Positions 25,064 through 34,441 of a stretch of 64,000 bases of DNA are shown here, in pieces (positions within the stretch are counted from its first letter, which is position 1; every line of letters starts with the position of its first letter). The stretch spans positions 1-64,000 of the forward strand of contig NZ_JNXT01000034.1 of assembly GCF_000716675.1 (NCBI RefSeq). The letters run 5' to 3'. The position numbers and the translations under genes were made by a program. This DNA is from Streptomyces alboflavus (GTDB lineage: Bacteria > Actinomycetota > Actinomycetes > Streptomycetales > Streptomycetaceae). Under the pieces are notes generated by a model. It did not search any database. It saw only the letters and a program-made list of their open reading frames with translations, and was not told the origin of the DNA.

Positions 25064-26451
25064 GCCGTACCACCAAGCCGCACGAGATCGTCGAGCGTGC
25101 CCTGGAGCTGTCCACCGCCGACGGCTGCGTGGTGATCGCCGACGAGGAGTCGACCGCGAACCTGCGCTGGGCCGGCAACGCGCTCACCACGAACGGCGTC
25201 ACCCGCGGCCGCACCCTCACCGTCATCGCCACGGTCGACGGCAAGGAGGGCACCGCCTCCGGCGTGGTCTCGCGGTCCGCGGTGACCGCCGCCGACCTGG
25301 AGCCGCTGGTGCGGGCCGCCGAGGCCGCGGCCCGCACGGGCGGGCCCGCGGAGGACGCGCAGCCGCTGGTGGCCGACGCCCCGGCCTCGCCGGACTTCAC
25401 GGACGCGCCCGCCGAGACGTCGTCGGCGGTCTTCGTGGACTTCGCGCCCGCGCTCGGCGAGGCCTTCGCCCGCGCCCGGGCGGGCGGCCGCGAGCTGTAC
25501 GGCTTCGCCAACCACGAGCTGACCTCCACCTACCTCGGCACGTCGACGGGGCTGCGGCTGCGCCACGACCAGCCGAGCGGCACCCTGGAGCTGAACGCGA
25601 AGTCCCCGGACCGCACCCGCTCGGCGTGGGCGGGCCGGGCCACCCGGGACTTCAAGGACGTCGACCCCGGCGCCCTGGACGAGGAGCTGGCGCGCCGCCT
25701 GACCTGGGCGGAGCGGCGGGTGGAGCTGCCCGCCGGGCGGTACGAGACGCTGCTCCCGCCGACCGCCGTCGCGGACCTGCTGGTCTACCAGCTGTGGTCG
25801 TCGGCGGGCCGGGACGCGGCGGAGGGCCGCACGGTGTTCTCCAAGCCGGGCGGCGGCACCCGGGTCGGCGAGCGGATCTCGGAGCTGCCGCTGACGCTGC
25901 GCAGCGACCCGAACGAGCCGGGCCTGGAGTCGGCGCCCTTCGTGCTCGCGCACGCCTCCGGCGACGACGCGTCGGTGTTCGACAACGGACTGCCGCTGCG
26001 GCCCACCGAGTGGCTGCGCGGGGGCGAGCTGGCGCAGCTCACGACGACCCGGCACAGCGCGGCGCTGACGGGCCTGCCGGTGGCCCCGGTGATCGACAAC
26101 CTGATCCTCGACGGCGGCTCGGACCGCTCCCTCGACGACATGGTCGCGGCCACCGAGCGCGGCCTGCTCCTGACCTGCCTGTGGTACATCCGCGAGGTGG
26201 ACCCGGCGACGCTGCTGCTCACCGGCCTGACCAGGGACGGCGTGTACCTGGTGGAGAACGGCGAGGTGGTGGGCGAGGTGAACAACTTCCGGTTCAACGA
26301 GTCGCCGGTGGACCTGCTGTCGCGGGCCGGTGAGGCGGGCCGTACGGAGAAGACGCTGCCGCGCGAGTGGGGCGACTGGTTCACCCGGGCCGCGATGCCC
26401 GCGCTGCGGGTCCCCGATTTCAATATGAGCTCTGTCAGCCAGGGCGTATAA
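25060..26451 (+). CDS. TldE/PmbA-type protease partner
   Basis: A 463-residue PmbA/TldE-like protein, the non-metal partner that completes the TldD active tunnel. N-terminal part: [20 protein letters not shown]. It lacks an HExxxH motif, as expected for TldE. C-terminal blocks include [20 protein letters not shown] and LICLW-type [21 protein letters not shown]. Its ATG lies within the tldD stop region, so translation is coupled. No RiPP precursor or cyclase gene is nearby, so a general peptide-degrading role is more likely than peptide maturation. Confidence 0.87.
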   Translation: MSRTTKPHEIVERALELSTADGCVVIADEESTANLRWAGNALTTNGVTRGRTLTVIATVDGKEGTASGVVSRSAVTAADLEPLVRAAEAAARTGGPAEDAQPLVADAPASPDFTDAPAETSSAVFVDFAPALGEAFARARAGGRELYGFANHELTSTYLGTSTGLRLRHDQPSGTLELNAKSPDRTRSAWAGRATRDFKDVDPGALDEELARRLTWAERRVELPAGRYETLLPPTAVADLLVYQLWSSAGRDAAEGRTVFSKPGGGTRVGERISELPLTLRSDPNEPGLESAPFVLAHASGDDASVFDNGLPLRPTEWLRGGELAQLTTTRHSAALTGLPVAPVIDNLILDGGSDRSLDDMVAATERGLLLTCLWYIREVDPATLLLTGLTRDGVYLVENGEVVGEVNNFRFNESPVDLLSRAGEAGRTEKTLPREWGDWFTRAAMPALRVPDFNMSSVSQGV

Positions 26452-26551
26452 CCTCGGAGACCGCACCCGCGGTACGCCGGGGTGCACGCATCCTCTGACA
26501 CCGCACCCCCGAGGTGCGTGGTCGAAGCACACCCAAGGAGACACGAGACCC

Positions 26552-27817
26552 GTGACGGACATCGTCGACGAGCTGAAGTGGCGGGGGCTGTTCTCGCAGT
26601 CCACCGACGAAGAAGCACTGCGCAAGGCGCTCGCGGACGGTCCCGTCACGTTCTATTGCGGCTTCGACCCGACGGCGGCCAGCCTGCACGTCGGGCATCT
26701 GGTGCAGGTCCTGACCGTGCGCCGCCTGCAGCAGGCGGGCCACCGCCCGCTCGCCCTGGTGGGCGGCGCCACGGGCCAGATCGGCGACCCGCGGCCGACC
26801 GCGGAGCGCACCCTGAACGACCCGGAGACGGTCGCGAACTGGGTGTCCCGGCTGCGCTCGCAGATCGAGCCGTTCCTGTCCTTCGAGGGCGAGAACGCCG
26901 CGGTCATGGTCAACAACCTGGACTGGACCGCGGGGATGTCCGCGATCGAGTTCCTGCGGGACATCGGCAAGCACTTCCGCGTGAACAAGATGCTCACCAA
27001 GGACTCGGTCGCCCGCCGCCTGGAGTCGCAGGAGGGCATCAGCTACACGGAGTTCAGCTACCAGCTGCTCCAGGGCATGGACTTCCTGGAGCTCTACCGC
27101 CGCCACGGCTGCACCCTGCAGCAGGGCGGCAGCGACCAGTGGGGCAACCTCACGGCGGGCATCGACCTGATCCACCGCCTGGAGCCGGACGCGACCGTGC
27201 ACGCGCTCGCGACGCCCCTGATGACCAAGTCCGACGGCACCAAGTTCGGAAAGACCGAGGGCGGCGCCGTCTGGCTCGACCCGGAGATGACGACGCCGTA
27301 CGCGTTCTACCAGTTCTGGCTGAACGTGGACGACCGGGACATCTCGCCGTACCTGCGCATCCTGAGCTTCCGCTCCCGCGAGGAACTGGAAGAGCTGGAG
27401 AAGCAGACCGAGGAGCGCCCGCAGGCGCGCGCCGCACAGCGCGCGCTCGCCGAGGAGCTGACCACCCTGGTGCACGGCGCCGACCAGTGCGCGGCCGTGA
27501 TCGCCGCGTCGAAGGCGCTGTTCGGCCAGGGCGATCTGGTCGACCTGGACGAGGCGACGCTGGCGGCGGCGCTGTCCGAGCTGCCGCACATCCAGGTCGC
27601 CGAGCTGGGCCCGGTCGTGGACCTGTTCGCGGAGGTCGGCCTGGTGGCGAGCAAGTCGGCCGCGCGCCGCACGGTGAAGGAGGGCGGCGCGTACGTGAAC
27701 AACACGAAGGTCGCCGCCGAGGACGCCGTGGCGGACCGCGCGGACCTGCTGCACGGGCGCTGGCTGGTGCTGCGGCGCGGCAAGAAGAACCTGGCGGCGG
27801 TCGAGGTCACGGGCTGA
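26552..27817 (+). CDS. tyrS: Tyrosyl-tRNA synthetase
   Basis: A 421-residue class I synthetase that charges tRNA-Tyr. It has the HIGH-type motif [16 protein letters not shown] (about residues 45-60), [12 protein letters not shown] and [15 protein letters not shown] of the tyrosine pocket, and the KMSKS-equivalent [14 protein letters not shown]-terminal S4-like RNA-binding domain contains [21 protein letters not shown] 26552 follows AAGGAGA at good spacing. I looked for a T-box in the 100-base leader and saw none. A strong terminator follows. Confidence 0.97.
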   Translation: MTDIVDELKWRGLFSQSTDEEALRKALADGPVTFYCGFDPTAASLHVGHLVQVLTVRRLQQAGHRPLALVGGATGQIGDPRPTAERTLNDPETVANWVSRLRSQIEPFLSFEGENAAVMVNNLDWTAGMSAIEFLRDIGKHFRVNKMLTKDSVARRLESQEGISYTEFSYQLLQGMDFLELYRRHGCTLQQGGSDQWGNLTAGIDLIHRLEPDATVHALATPLMTKSDGTKFGKTEGGAVWLDPEMTTPYAFYQFWLNVDDRDISPYLRILSFRSREELEELEKQTEERPQARAAQRALAEELTTLVHGADQCAAVIAASKALFGQGDLVDLDEATLAAALSELPHIQVAELGPVVDLFAEVGLVASKSAARRTVKEGGAYVNNTKVAAEDAVADRADLLHGRWLVLRRGKKNLAAVEVTG

Positions 27818-27860
27818 CGGCCCGGATCAGCGCCGCGGCCTGACCGTCAGGCACAGCACG

Positions 27861-27900
27861 GCAGTGGGGCCGGTCCGCACGGACCGGCCCCACTGCTTCT
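27861..27900. terminator. Terminator after tyrS
   Basis: A 16-bp perfect stem (27861-27876 with 27881-27896), loop GCAC, followed by TTCT. It serves tyrS and the convergent GlsB-type gene. Confidence 0.85.
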
Positions 27901-27928
27901 CCCCGCCGTCAGGCTCGTCTCCCCGCCA

Positions 27929-28204
27929 CTAGGCCGTCCGTTTGCCGCCCTTGATCATCTTGTACGCGGCGTCGCCGAGGCCCACCACCACGAGCGCCGC
28001 GGCCAGCTGGAGGGCGTGCCGCCCCCAGTCGATGCCCTTGGTCTCGTCGATGCCGAAGCCCGCGGCCATCCAGTTGCCGAGCACGGCGCCGATGATGCCG
28101 AAGATGGTCGTCAGCCAGAGCGGACTGTGCTGCTTGCCCGGCAGGATCGCCTTGGCGATGAGACCCAGCACGAATCCCACGATGATCGCCCACAACCAGC
28201 CCAT
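27929..28204 (-). CDS. GlsB/YeaQ/YmgE family membrane protein
   Basis: A 91-residue small membrane protein. Helix 1 is WLWAIIVGFVLGLIAKAILP, helix 2 is LTTIFGIIGAVLGNWMAAG and helix 3 is HALQLAAALVVVGLGDAAY. The glycine pattern G-LGLIAK...PGKQ and GAVLGNW are those of transglycosylase-associated (GlsB) proteins linked to general envelope stress. ATG 28202-28204 follows AGGAGG. Confidence 0.9.
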   Translation of the reverse strand: MGWLWAIIVGFVLGLIAKAILPGKQHSPLWLTTIFGIIGAVLGNWMAAGFGIDETKGIDWGRHALQLAAALVVVGLGDAAYKMIKGGKRTA

Positions 28205-28394
28205 AACTGCCTCCTCAGACGGCTCGACATGAGCATTACGCTCAGTGTCGGCCCATCCGCCATACGGCGCATGTCGGGCACCTCCATACGTGGCGCGACG
28301 CAGCCCCCACCAGGAGCCGAGCCGCCCCCCGGTCTACGCGTCGGCGCAGGCGCGGCGTAACGTGGTGGAGCGTCCAGGCCGGGGAGAGCCTGGC

Positions 28395-28808
28395 ATGACG
28401 GGCAGGCGGTGGAACGTGATGCGGAAGCAGAGCAGCGCCCAGGTCTTCCGGATCACAGGGGCCCGGCAGGGCCTCGCGGACGACATCAAGGGCCGGCAGC
28501 GACGGTATGTGATCTCGATGTCGGTCCGTACTGTTTCAGTCATTGCCGCCGCGGTGCTCTGGAACGTCGAGCGGCACGTCGCTCTGGTCGCGCTGGTACT
28601 CGGAGTACTGCTTCCGTACGTCGCCGTGGTGATCGCCAACGCGGGCCGCGAGAACGCTCCGTCGCTGCCGTCAACCTTCGTACCGGCACCGTCGCGGCCG
28701 ATGCTGCCGCCGACGGCGACCCGTGAACGGGCCGCGGAACCCGTCCCGGAAGATGTGACCGGGGTCACGCACGAGGACGTGAAGGCACGGTCGGGCGAAC
28801 AGAGTTGA
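28395..28808 (+). CDS. DUF3099 small membrane protein
   Basis: A 137-residue protein. The N-terminal part FRITGARQGLADDIKGRQRR is the usual DUF3099 opening, two membrane helices follow (VRTVSVIAAAVLWNVER and VALVALVLGVLLPYVAVVIA), and the C-terminal tail is Pro/Glu-rich. Actinobacteria-specific; function unknown. ATG 28395 has a GGGGAGAGCC site; ATG 28419 (MRKQSS) is also possible. Confidence 0.82.
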   Translation: MTGRRWNVMRKQSSAQVFRITGARQGLADDIKGRQRRYVISMSVRTVSVIAAAVLWNVERHVALVALVLGVLLPYVAVVIANAGRENAPSLPSTFVPAPSRPMLPPTATRERAAEPVPEDVTGVTHEDVKARSGEQS

Positions 28809-28986
28809 CCGTCGACCTTACGCCAAGCTCACGAAAAGCTCAGATCAATCATGTAGTTCCAGTGCCAGGCGGCAGGTTCCCCGTGACATACTTCGTACGC
28901 GCTCCGCATCCCCCGTCGGAGCGACAGACCGACGCCGGGCAGCTCCCCCCGTGGCTGCTCGGCGTCGCCTTGTTTGGGATGAGTAC

Positions 28987-29211
28987 GTGAGCGACGAAAC
29001 ACCGATCTGTTCCGCCAAGGGCTGCCGCGTCGCCGCGGTCTGGGTGCTCGCCTGGAACAACCCGAAGATCCACACTCCGGAGCGTCGCAAGACCTGGGTC
29101 GCGTGCGACGAGCACCGCGAGCACCTGTCCCAATTCCTGGGCGTACGAGGCTTCTTGAAGGACGTCGTGCCGCTCGCCGAGTGGGAGCAGCCCGAGGGCT
29201 CCACCGGCTGA
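28987..29211 (+). CDS. Small conserved hypothetical with possible zinc site
   Basis: A 74-residue protein, starting with GTG 28987. It has ICSAKGC near the N-terminus and CDEHREHL in the middle, a CxxxxC plus CxxH arrangement that could bind zinc. The short stretch AAVWVLAWNNPKIH lies between them. Common in Streptomyces genomes as a stand-alone unknown; it has sometimes been labelled acetone carboxylase, but nothing in it resembles that enzyme. Confidence 0.72.
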   Translation: MSDETPICSAKGCRVAAVWVLAWNNPKIHTPERRKTWVACDEHREHLSQFLGVRGFLKDVVPLAEWEQPEGSTG

Positions 29212-29236
29212 CCCGGCTGATCCGACGCCCCGGCGA

Positions 29237-30229
29237 CTAGCCGCCGATCGCCGACATCGGGCGGTCGGGCTGGAGGAACGACGGGTCGTCGAGGCCGGAG
29301 CCCGCCTTCTTGCCCCACATCGCGAGCTTCCAGATGCGGGCGATCTCCTCGTCGTCGCTGCTCTCCGCGCGCAGCGCCGCCCTGAGGTCGGTCTCCTCGC
29401 TGGCGAACAGGCAGGTGCGCACCTGGCCGTCGGCCGTGAGCCGGGTGCGGTCGCAGGCGGAGCAGAACGGGCGCGTGACCGAGGCGATCACGCCGACGCG
29501 GTGCGGGCCGCCGTCGACGACCCAGCGCTCGGCCGGGGCGGAGCCGCGCTCCTCGGAGCCCTCCTCGGTGAGGGTGAAGCGGGTGCGCAGCGAGGTCAGG
29601 ATGTCACCGGCCGTGATCATGCCGTCGCGCTTCCAGCCGTGCTGGGCGTCCAGGGGCATCTGCTCGATGAAGCGCAGTTCGTAGTCGTTCTCCACGGCCC
29701 AGGCGAGGAGGTCCGGGGCCTCGTCGTCGTTCAGGCCCGGCATCAGGACGGAGTTGACCTTGACCGGGGTCAGGCCCGCCTCGCGGGCGGCTTCGAGGCC
29801 TTCGAGGACGTCGCGGTGGCGGTCGCGGCGGGTGAGGGTCTTGAAGACGTCCGGGCGCAGGGTATCCAGGGAGACGTTGACCCGGTCGAGGCCCGCTTCC
29901 TTCAGGGCCTTGGCGGTGCGCTTGAGGCCGATGCCGTTCGTCGTCAGGGACATCTTGGGGCGCGGCTCCAGGGCGGCGCAGCGCTCGACGATGCCGACGA
30001 GGCCGGGGCGCAGCAGGGGCTCGCCGCCGGTGAAGCGGACTTCCTCGATGCCGAGGCGCGTGACGGCTATGCGGATGAGCCGGACGATCTCGTCGTCCGT
30101 GAGCAGGTCCGGCTTGGCCAGCCACTGCAGGCCCTCTTCCGGCATGCAGTACGTGCACCGCAGATTGCACCGGTCGGTCAGTGAAACCCGCAGATCGGTG
30201 GCCACTCGGCCGTACGTGTCGATGAGCAC
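29237..30229 (-). CDS. moaA: GTP 3',8-cyclase MoaA (molybdopterin synthesis)
   Basis: A 330-residue radical-SAM enzyme that starts molybdenum-cofactor synthesis from GTP. The N-terminal cluster motif is TDRCNLRCTYCMPEEG, SAM contacts are in RFTGGEPLLRPG, and the C-terminal second 4Fe-4S site is CSACDRTRLTADGQVRTCLF. It ends in the conserved Gly-Gly (SAIGG) needed for the MoaA-MoaC reaction. GTG 30227-30229 is preferred because GGGGAGGGGG precedes it and the length fits the family. An ATG at 30308-30310 would add 27 residues and has no ribosome site. No other moa gene is nearby. Confidence 0.94.
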   Translation of the reverse strand: MLIDTYGRVATDLRVSLTDRCNLRCTYCMPEEGLQWLAKPDLLTDDEIVRLIRIAVTRLGIEEVRFTGGEPLLRPGLVGIVERCAALEPRPKMSLTTNGIGLKRTAKALKEAGLDRVNVSLDTLRPDVFKTLTRRDRHRDVLEGLEAAREAGLTPVKVNSVLMPGLNDDEAPDLLAWAVENDYELRFIEQMPLDAQHGWKRDGMITAGDILTSLRTRFTLTEEGSEERGSAPAERWVVDGGPHRVGVIASVTRPFCSACDRTRLTADGQVRTCLFASEETDLRAALRAESSDDEEIARIWKLAMWGKKAGSGLDDPSFLQPDRPMSAIGG

Positions 30230-30402
30230 GTGGGCCCCCTCCCCGGTCCGGATCGGCAGTGTGGCGTCGTGACGCCCTTTGAGTACGAGCCTACGTGACG
30301 GTGCTGACATCGAAGAGGGGCATGATCCAACAGGAGCGGCGCGACCGCGTCGTAGAGATCTACGACGATCTCGGCGGCGCGGCCGCGCCGGGGTGCCCCG
30401 AG

Positions 30403-30425
30403 CGGGCCCGCGGTGGGCGGGCCCG
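30403..30425 (-). terminator. GC-rich hairpin after the symporter gene
   Basis: CGGGCCCGC (30403-30411) and GCGGGCCCG (30417-30425) form a 9-bp perfect stem with a five-base loop, just beyond the stop codon of the leftward symporter gene at 30432. No T-run follows on the minus strand, so termination efficiency is uncertain. Confidence 0.45.
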
Positions 30426-30431
30426 GTCGGC

Positions 30432-32075
30432 TCAGTGCGCTCCGGTGCCGGTCAGGGACCGGACCTCCAGCTCCGCGTACTTCTCCTTGTCGGGCTCCTC
30501 CTTCGACAGGACGGTGCCGAGCCAGCCGAGCAGGAAGCCGACCGGGATGGAGATCAGGCCCGGGTTCTCCAGCGGGAACCAGTGGAAGTCGACGCCCTTG
30601 AACATGGACGTCTTCTCGTTGCCGGAGACGACGGGCGAGAACAGCACCAGGACGACGGCGGTGGTGAGGCCGCCGTAGATCGACCACAGCGCGCCCTGGG
30701 TGGTGAACCGCTTCCAGAAGAGGCTGTAGAGGATCGTCGGCAGGTTCGCGGACGCGGCCACGGCGAAGGCGAGGGCCACCAGGCCGGCCACGTTCAGGTC
30801 GCGGGCGAGGGCGCCGAGGCCGATGGAGACGAGGCCGATGAAGACGGTCGCCCAGCGCGCGGCCTTGACCTCCTGCTTCTCGCTGGCCTTGCCCTTCTTG
30901 ATGACGTTGGCGTAGATGTCGTGCGCGAACGACGAGGACGAGGCGAGGGTGAGGCCCGCGACGACCGCGAGGATCGTGGCGAACGCGACGGCGGAGATCG
31001 TCGCCAGCAGGATGGCGCCCCAGTTGGAGTCCACTCCCCCCAGATGGAGGGCGAGCAGGGGCGCCGCGGTGTTGCCCGCCGGATTGGAGTCGGTGATCTC
31101 CTTGGGCGAGATCAGCGCGGCGGCGCCGAAGCCCAGTGCGATCGTCATCAGGTAGAAGGCGCCGATGATGCCGATGGCCCAGTTCACTGACTTCCGGGCG
31201 GCCTTGGCCGTCGGCACCGTGTAGAAGCGGATGAGGATGTGCGGCAGGCCCGCGGTGCCGAGCACCAGGGCGATGCCGAGCGAGATGAAGTCCAGCTTGG
31301 ACGTCGCCGTCGCGCCGTACTTCAGTCCTGGCTCCAGGAACGGCGCGCCCTTGCCGCTGTTCTCGGCGGCGCTGCCGAGCAGGTCGGAGATGTTGAAGTC
31401 GAACTTCAGGAGCACCAGGAAGGTCAGCAGGAGAGCGCCCGCGATCAGCAGCACGGCCTTGACCATCTGCACCCAGGTGGTGCCCTTCATGCCGCCGATG
31501 GTGACGTACACGATCATCAGGACGCCGACGAGCGCGACGATGGCGACCTTGCCGCCGTCACTGGTGATGCCGAGGAGCAGCGAGACCAGGACGCCCGCGC
31601 CCGCCATCTGCGCGAGCAGGTAGAAGATCGAGACGACGATGGTGGAGGTGCCCGCGGCGGTGCGCACGGGGCGCTGGCGCATGCGGTACGCCAGGACGTC
31701 GCCCATGGTGTAGCGGCCGGAGTTGCGCAGCGGCTCGGCGACCAGGAGCAGCGCCACCAGCCAGGCGACCAGGAAGCCGATGGAGTACAGGAAGCCGTCG
31801 TAGCCGAACAGGGCGATGGCGCCCGCGATGCCGAGGAAGGACGCGGCGGACATGTAGTCGCCGGAGACGGCGAGGCCGTTCTGGAAGCCGGTGAACTGCC
31901 GTCCGCCGGCGTAGAAGTCGGCGGCGCTCTTGGTCTGCCGGCCGGCCCACACGGTGATGACGAGGGTGGCGACGACGAAGACCGCGAACAGTGTGATGAT
32001 CAGCGGCCGGTGCTCGCTGGCCTCGTTCGCGGCCAGCACGGTGCTCTGCGCCGAGTGGAGCTGAAGGGTGCTCAC
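30432..32075 (-). CDS. Sodium:solute symporter (ActP/MctC type)
   Basis: A 547-residue SSSF-family transporter with about 13 membrane helices. Characteristic stretches are SAADFYAGGRQFTGFQNGLA near helix 2, SGDYMSAASFLGIAGAIALF, and GTAGLPHILIRFYTVP. The pairing with a DUF485 protein matches acetate/pyruvate-type permeases (ActP with YjcH, MctC), so a monocarboxylate is the likely substrate. The GTG start at 32073-32075 overlaps the DUF485 stop by four bases. Confidence 0.9.
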   Translation of the reverse strand: MSTLQLHSAQSTVLAANEASEHRPLIITLFAVFVVATLVITVWAGRQTKSAADFYAGGRQFTGFQNGLAVSGDYMSAASFLGIAGAIALFGYDGFLYSIGFLVAWLVALLLVAEPLRNSGRYTMGDVLAYRMRQRPVRTAAGTSTIVVSIFYLLAQMAGAGVLVSLLLGITSDGGKVAIVALVGVLMIVYVTIGGMKGTTWVQMVKAVLLIAGALLLTFLVLLKFDFNISDLLGSAAENSGKGAPFLEPGLKYGATATSKLDFISLGIALVLGTAGLPHILIRFYTVPTAKAARKSVNWAIGIIGAFYLMTIALGFGAAALISPKEITDSNPAGNTAAPLLALHLGGVDSNWGAILLATISAVAFATILAVVAGLTLASSSSFAHDIYANVIKKGKASEKQEVKAARWATVFIGLVSIGLGALARDLNVAGLVALAFAVAASANLPTILYSLFWKRFTTQGALWSIYGGLTTAVVLVLFSPVVSGNEKTSMFKGVDFHWFPLENPGLISIPVGFLLGWLGTVLSKEEPDKEKYAELEVRSLTGTGAH

Positions 32076-32440
32076 GCGCCGCCCTCCATCCGGGACTTGA
32101 TGGCCTCTGCCTTGGGGTCGAGCTTGCTGGCGGCGTGGCGGGAGTACCACCAGGCGATGAGGAACGTGGTCAGGAACTGGGCGAGGCCGAGGACCAGGGC
32201 CACGTTGATGTTGCCGAGCACCTTGGTGCCCATGAAGTCGCCCGCGTAGTTCGAGAGCAGGACGTACACCAGGTACCAGGCGATGAACGCGATGGTCAGC
32301 GGGAACGCGAACGAGCGGTGGGCGGTGCGCAGTTCGCCGAACTCCGCGCTCTGCTGCACCGCGACGAACTCCTCCGTGGAGGGCGTGACGGGGGTGGGTT
32401 CTGAGCCGCCCTTCGATGGTGGCGGTACGTCGGTGGCCAC
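32072..32440 (-). CDS. DUF485 protein (YjcH-like symporter partner)
   Basis: A 122-residue protein. Its N-terminus is Pro/Ser/Thr-rich and the DUF485 core follows: LRTAHRSFAFPLTIAFIAWY (helix 1), VLLSNYAGDFMGTKVLG, and NVALVLGLAQFLTTFLIAWWY (helix 2). DUF485 genes almost always sit directly before an ActP-type symporter, as here. GTG 32438-32440 is chosen because GAGGAG lies five bases upstream; the longer ATG frame adds a Pro-rich 49 residues. Confidence 0.87.
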   Translation of the reverse strand: MATDVPPPSKGGSEPTPVTPSTEEFVAVQQSAEFGELRTAHRSFAFPLTIAFIAWYLVYVLLSNYAGDFMGTKVLGNINVALVLGLAQFLTTFLIAWWYSRHAASKLDPKAEAIKSRMEGGA

Positions 32441-32844
32441 GGAGTCTCCTCGTGGGACGGGGGTGGTGGGGAGGTGTGGTGCCGGGGCGGGGGGTTCGGG
32501 GAGGTGGGGGGAGTCGGAGGTGGTGCGGTGCATGGGGGTCTGCGTTCTCTGCTCTCGGGCCGTCGTGGGTGGCACGGATAGTGACACGGATCACGTGGCC
32601 GCGGATGGTGATGCTAAGCCCCGGGGACGTGATCCGACAGGGGGTCGATATTGGTTCTGTCCGCTGTTCAACGTCTCGGCGGCGCGCCCGAAGCGGTCGA
32701 ACTCACGCTTTTCCCGCTTTCTTCGGGAAGCCATTGCTGGCCTGGGAGTTCGGGGGATAACTTCACCCTGCACCACTCGTCATGCACCTGCCCGAGCACC
32801 AGCAGTGTTCGGGCAGTTCCGTATCCGGATGATGTGGAGATCCC
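32441..32844. promoter_or_regulatory. Divergent promoter region, symporter operon and subtilase
   Basis: A 404-base gap. For the rightward protease gene, TTGCTG (32734-32739) and GATAAC (32756-32761) with a 16-base spacer are the best -35/-10 pair, 83 bases before its ATG. The part near the DUF485 gene is rich in GGGG runs on the plus strand (32459-32515). No ORF with coding character was found. Confidence 0.35.
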
Positions 32845-34428
32845 ATGGCTCATCTGCGCTCGTCACGCACGTCGCGCTCCAGACGCCTGGCGCTCGCGCT
32901 GCCGCTCGGTGTCGTGCTCGCCGCAGCGGTCGGCTTCGCGCCCGGCGCCGCGACCGCCGCCCCGCTCGACCCTCCCGGCTCCAGCACGGCGCGGGCCGCG
33001 GACACCGACGCGGCCGGCAAGCTGGCGTACGTCGTCAACACCAGGTCGGACGCCAAGACCTTGGCGCGGGTGAAGAAGGCGATAGCCGAGGCCGACGGCA
33101 CGGTCGTCGTCACGTACGCGAAAATAGGCGTGATCGTCGCCCACTCGGCCAATCCGGACTTCGGCAAGACGCTGCGCGACGTGCGCGGTGTCCACTCCGC
33201 GGGCGCCACCCGCACCTCGCCGCTCACCCCGGCCGCCACGACGCAGGAGGGCGCGCCGACCTTCGTGTCGAAGGAGCGGGCCAAGGCGCTCAAGCAGCGG
33301 GCCGCGGCGGGCAAGGGCGGCGCCGCCGCCCAGGAGCCGCTGGAAGCCGACCAGTGGGATCTGCGGGCCATCGGCGCCGACAAGGCGGCGCAGATCAACC
33401 CGGGCAGCAAGAAGGTCACCGTCGGCGTCATCGACACCGGTGTGGACGACACCCACCCCGACCTCGCGCCCAACTTCTCGGCCAAGCAGTCCGCGAGCTG
33501 TGTCGGCGGCAAGGCCGACACCTCCCCCGGCGCCTGGCGCCCGGAGAAGCCCGAGCACTACCACGGCACCCATGTGGCGGGCGAGGTCGCCGCCGCGCGC
33601 AACAACGTCGGCGTCGCGGGTGTCGCGCCCGGCGTGAAGGTCGCGGGCATCAAGGTGGCCGACCCGGTCAGCGAGCTGTTCTTCCCGGAGAGCGTGGTCT
33701 GCGCCTTCGTGTTCGCCGCCGACAACGGCATCGAGATCACCAACAACAGCTACTACGTGGACCCGTGGCTGTACAACTGCAAGGACGACCCGGACCAGCG
33801 GGCCATCCTCGACGCGGTCAACCGCGCCCAGCTGTACGCCCAGCGCAAGGGCACCCTGAACCTCGCCTCCGCGGGCAACTCCAACCACGACCTGGACGCG
33901 GACGAGATCCTCGACGAGTCGAGCCCCGACGACTCCACGCCGGTCCCCCGCACCATCGACCCGCACGAGTGCCTCGACATCCCGACCCAGCTCCCGGGCG
34001 TCGTGACGGTCAGCGCGACGGGCGTGTACAAGGCCAAGTCGTACTACTCGACGTACGGCAACGGCGTCGTCGACATCGCGGCCCCCGGCGGCGACCGGCG
34101 CTACCAGAAGCCGACCGACACCCCCTCCAAGGACGGCGGCATCCTCTCCACGATGCCGGGCGGCCAGTACGCGTGGCTGCAGGGCACGTCCATGGCGTCC
34201 CCGCACGCGGCCGGTGTCGCCGCGCTCCTGAAGTCCACGCACCCGAAGGCGGGTCCGGCGGAGCTGCAGCGGCTGCTCAAGCGGCAGGCCGACAACCCGG
34301 GCTGCCCGACGAAGCCGTACGACCCCGACGGCGACGGCAAGGTCGACGCCGTCTGCAAGGGCGGCAAGAACAGGAACGGCTTCTACGGCCACGGGATCGT
34401 CGACGCGCTCGACGCCGTGAAGAAGTAA
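32845..34428 (+). CDS. Secreted S8 family serine protease (subtilase) 1
   Basis: A 527-residue exported protease. The signal peptide (RRLALALPLGVVLAAAVGFA, cleavage near residue 35) has an Arg-rich start. A prodomain-like region of about 100 residues follows (LAYVVNTRSDAKTLARVKKA). The catalytic triad is Asp in VGVIDTGVDDTHPD, His in YHGTHVAGEVAA and Ser in LQGTSMASPHAAGVAAL. The last 60 residues hold a loop between two cysteines (NPGCPTKPYDPDGDGKVDAVC), with DxDxDGxxD spacing like a calcium site. Start ATG 32845. Confidence 0.95.
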   Translation: MAHLRSSRTSRSRRLALALPLGVVLAAAVGFAPGAATAAPLDPPGSSTARAADTDAAGKLAYVVNTRSDAKTLARVKKAIAEADGTVVVTYAKIGVIVAHSANPDFGKTLRDVRGVHSAGATRTSPLTPAATTQEGAPTFVSKERAKALKQRAAAGKGGAAAQEPLEADQWDLRAIGADKAAQINPGSKKVTVGVIDTGVDDTHPDLAPNFSAKQSASCVGGKADTSPGAWRPEKPEHYHGTHVAGEVAAARNNVGVAGVAPGVKVAGIKVADPVSELFFPESVVCAFVFAADNGIEITNNSYYVDPWLYNCKDDPDQRAILDAVNRAQLYAQRKGTLNLASAGNSNHDLDADEILDESSPDDSTPVPRTIDPHECLDIPTQLPGVVTVSATGVYKAKSYYSTYGNGVVDIAAPGGDRRYQKPTDTPSKDGGILSTMPGGQYAWLQGTSMASPHAAGVAALLKSTHPKAGPAELQRLLKRQADNPGCPTKPYDPDGDGKVDAVCKGGKNRNGFYGHGIVDALDAVKK

Positions 34429-34441
34429 GGGGAACGGCACC

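Noticed and set aside
23540..26451. A RiPP maturation locus around tldD/tldE
   Set aside because: No precursor peptide, cyclodehydratase or export gene is adjacent; the pair sits in a housekeeping context next to tyrS.
26440..26551. TATAAC near 26446 as a tyrS promoter, and a T-box leader
   Set aside because: The TATAAC is formed by the stop codon of the preceding gene and lacks a -35 partner; no T-box sequence or specifier stem is visible in the 100-base gap.
28987..29211. The label acetone carboxylase for the 74-residue protein
   Set aside because: The protein has only a small Cys/His pattern and none of the domains of acetone carboxylase.
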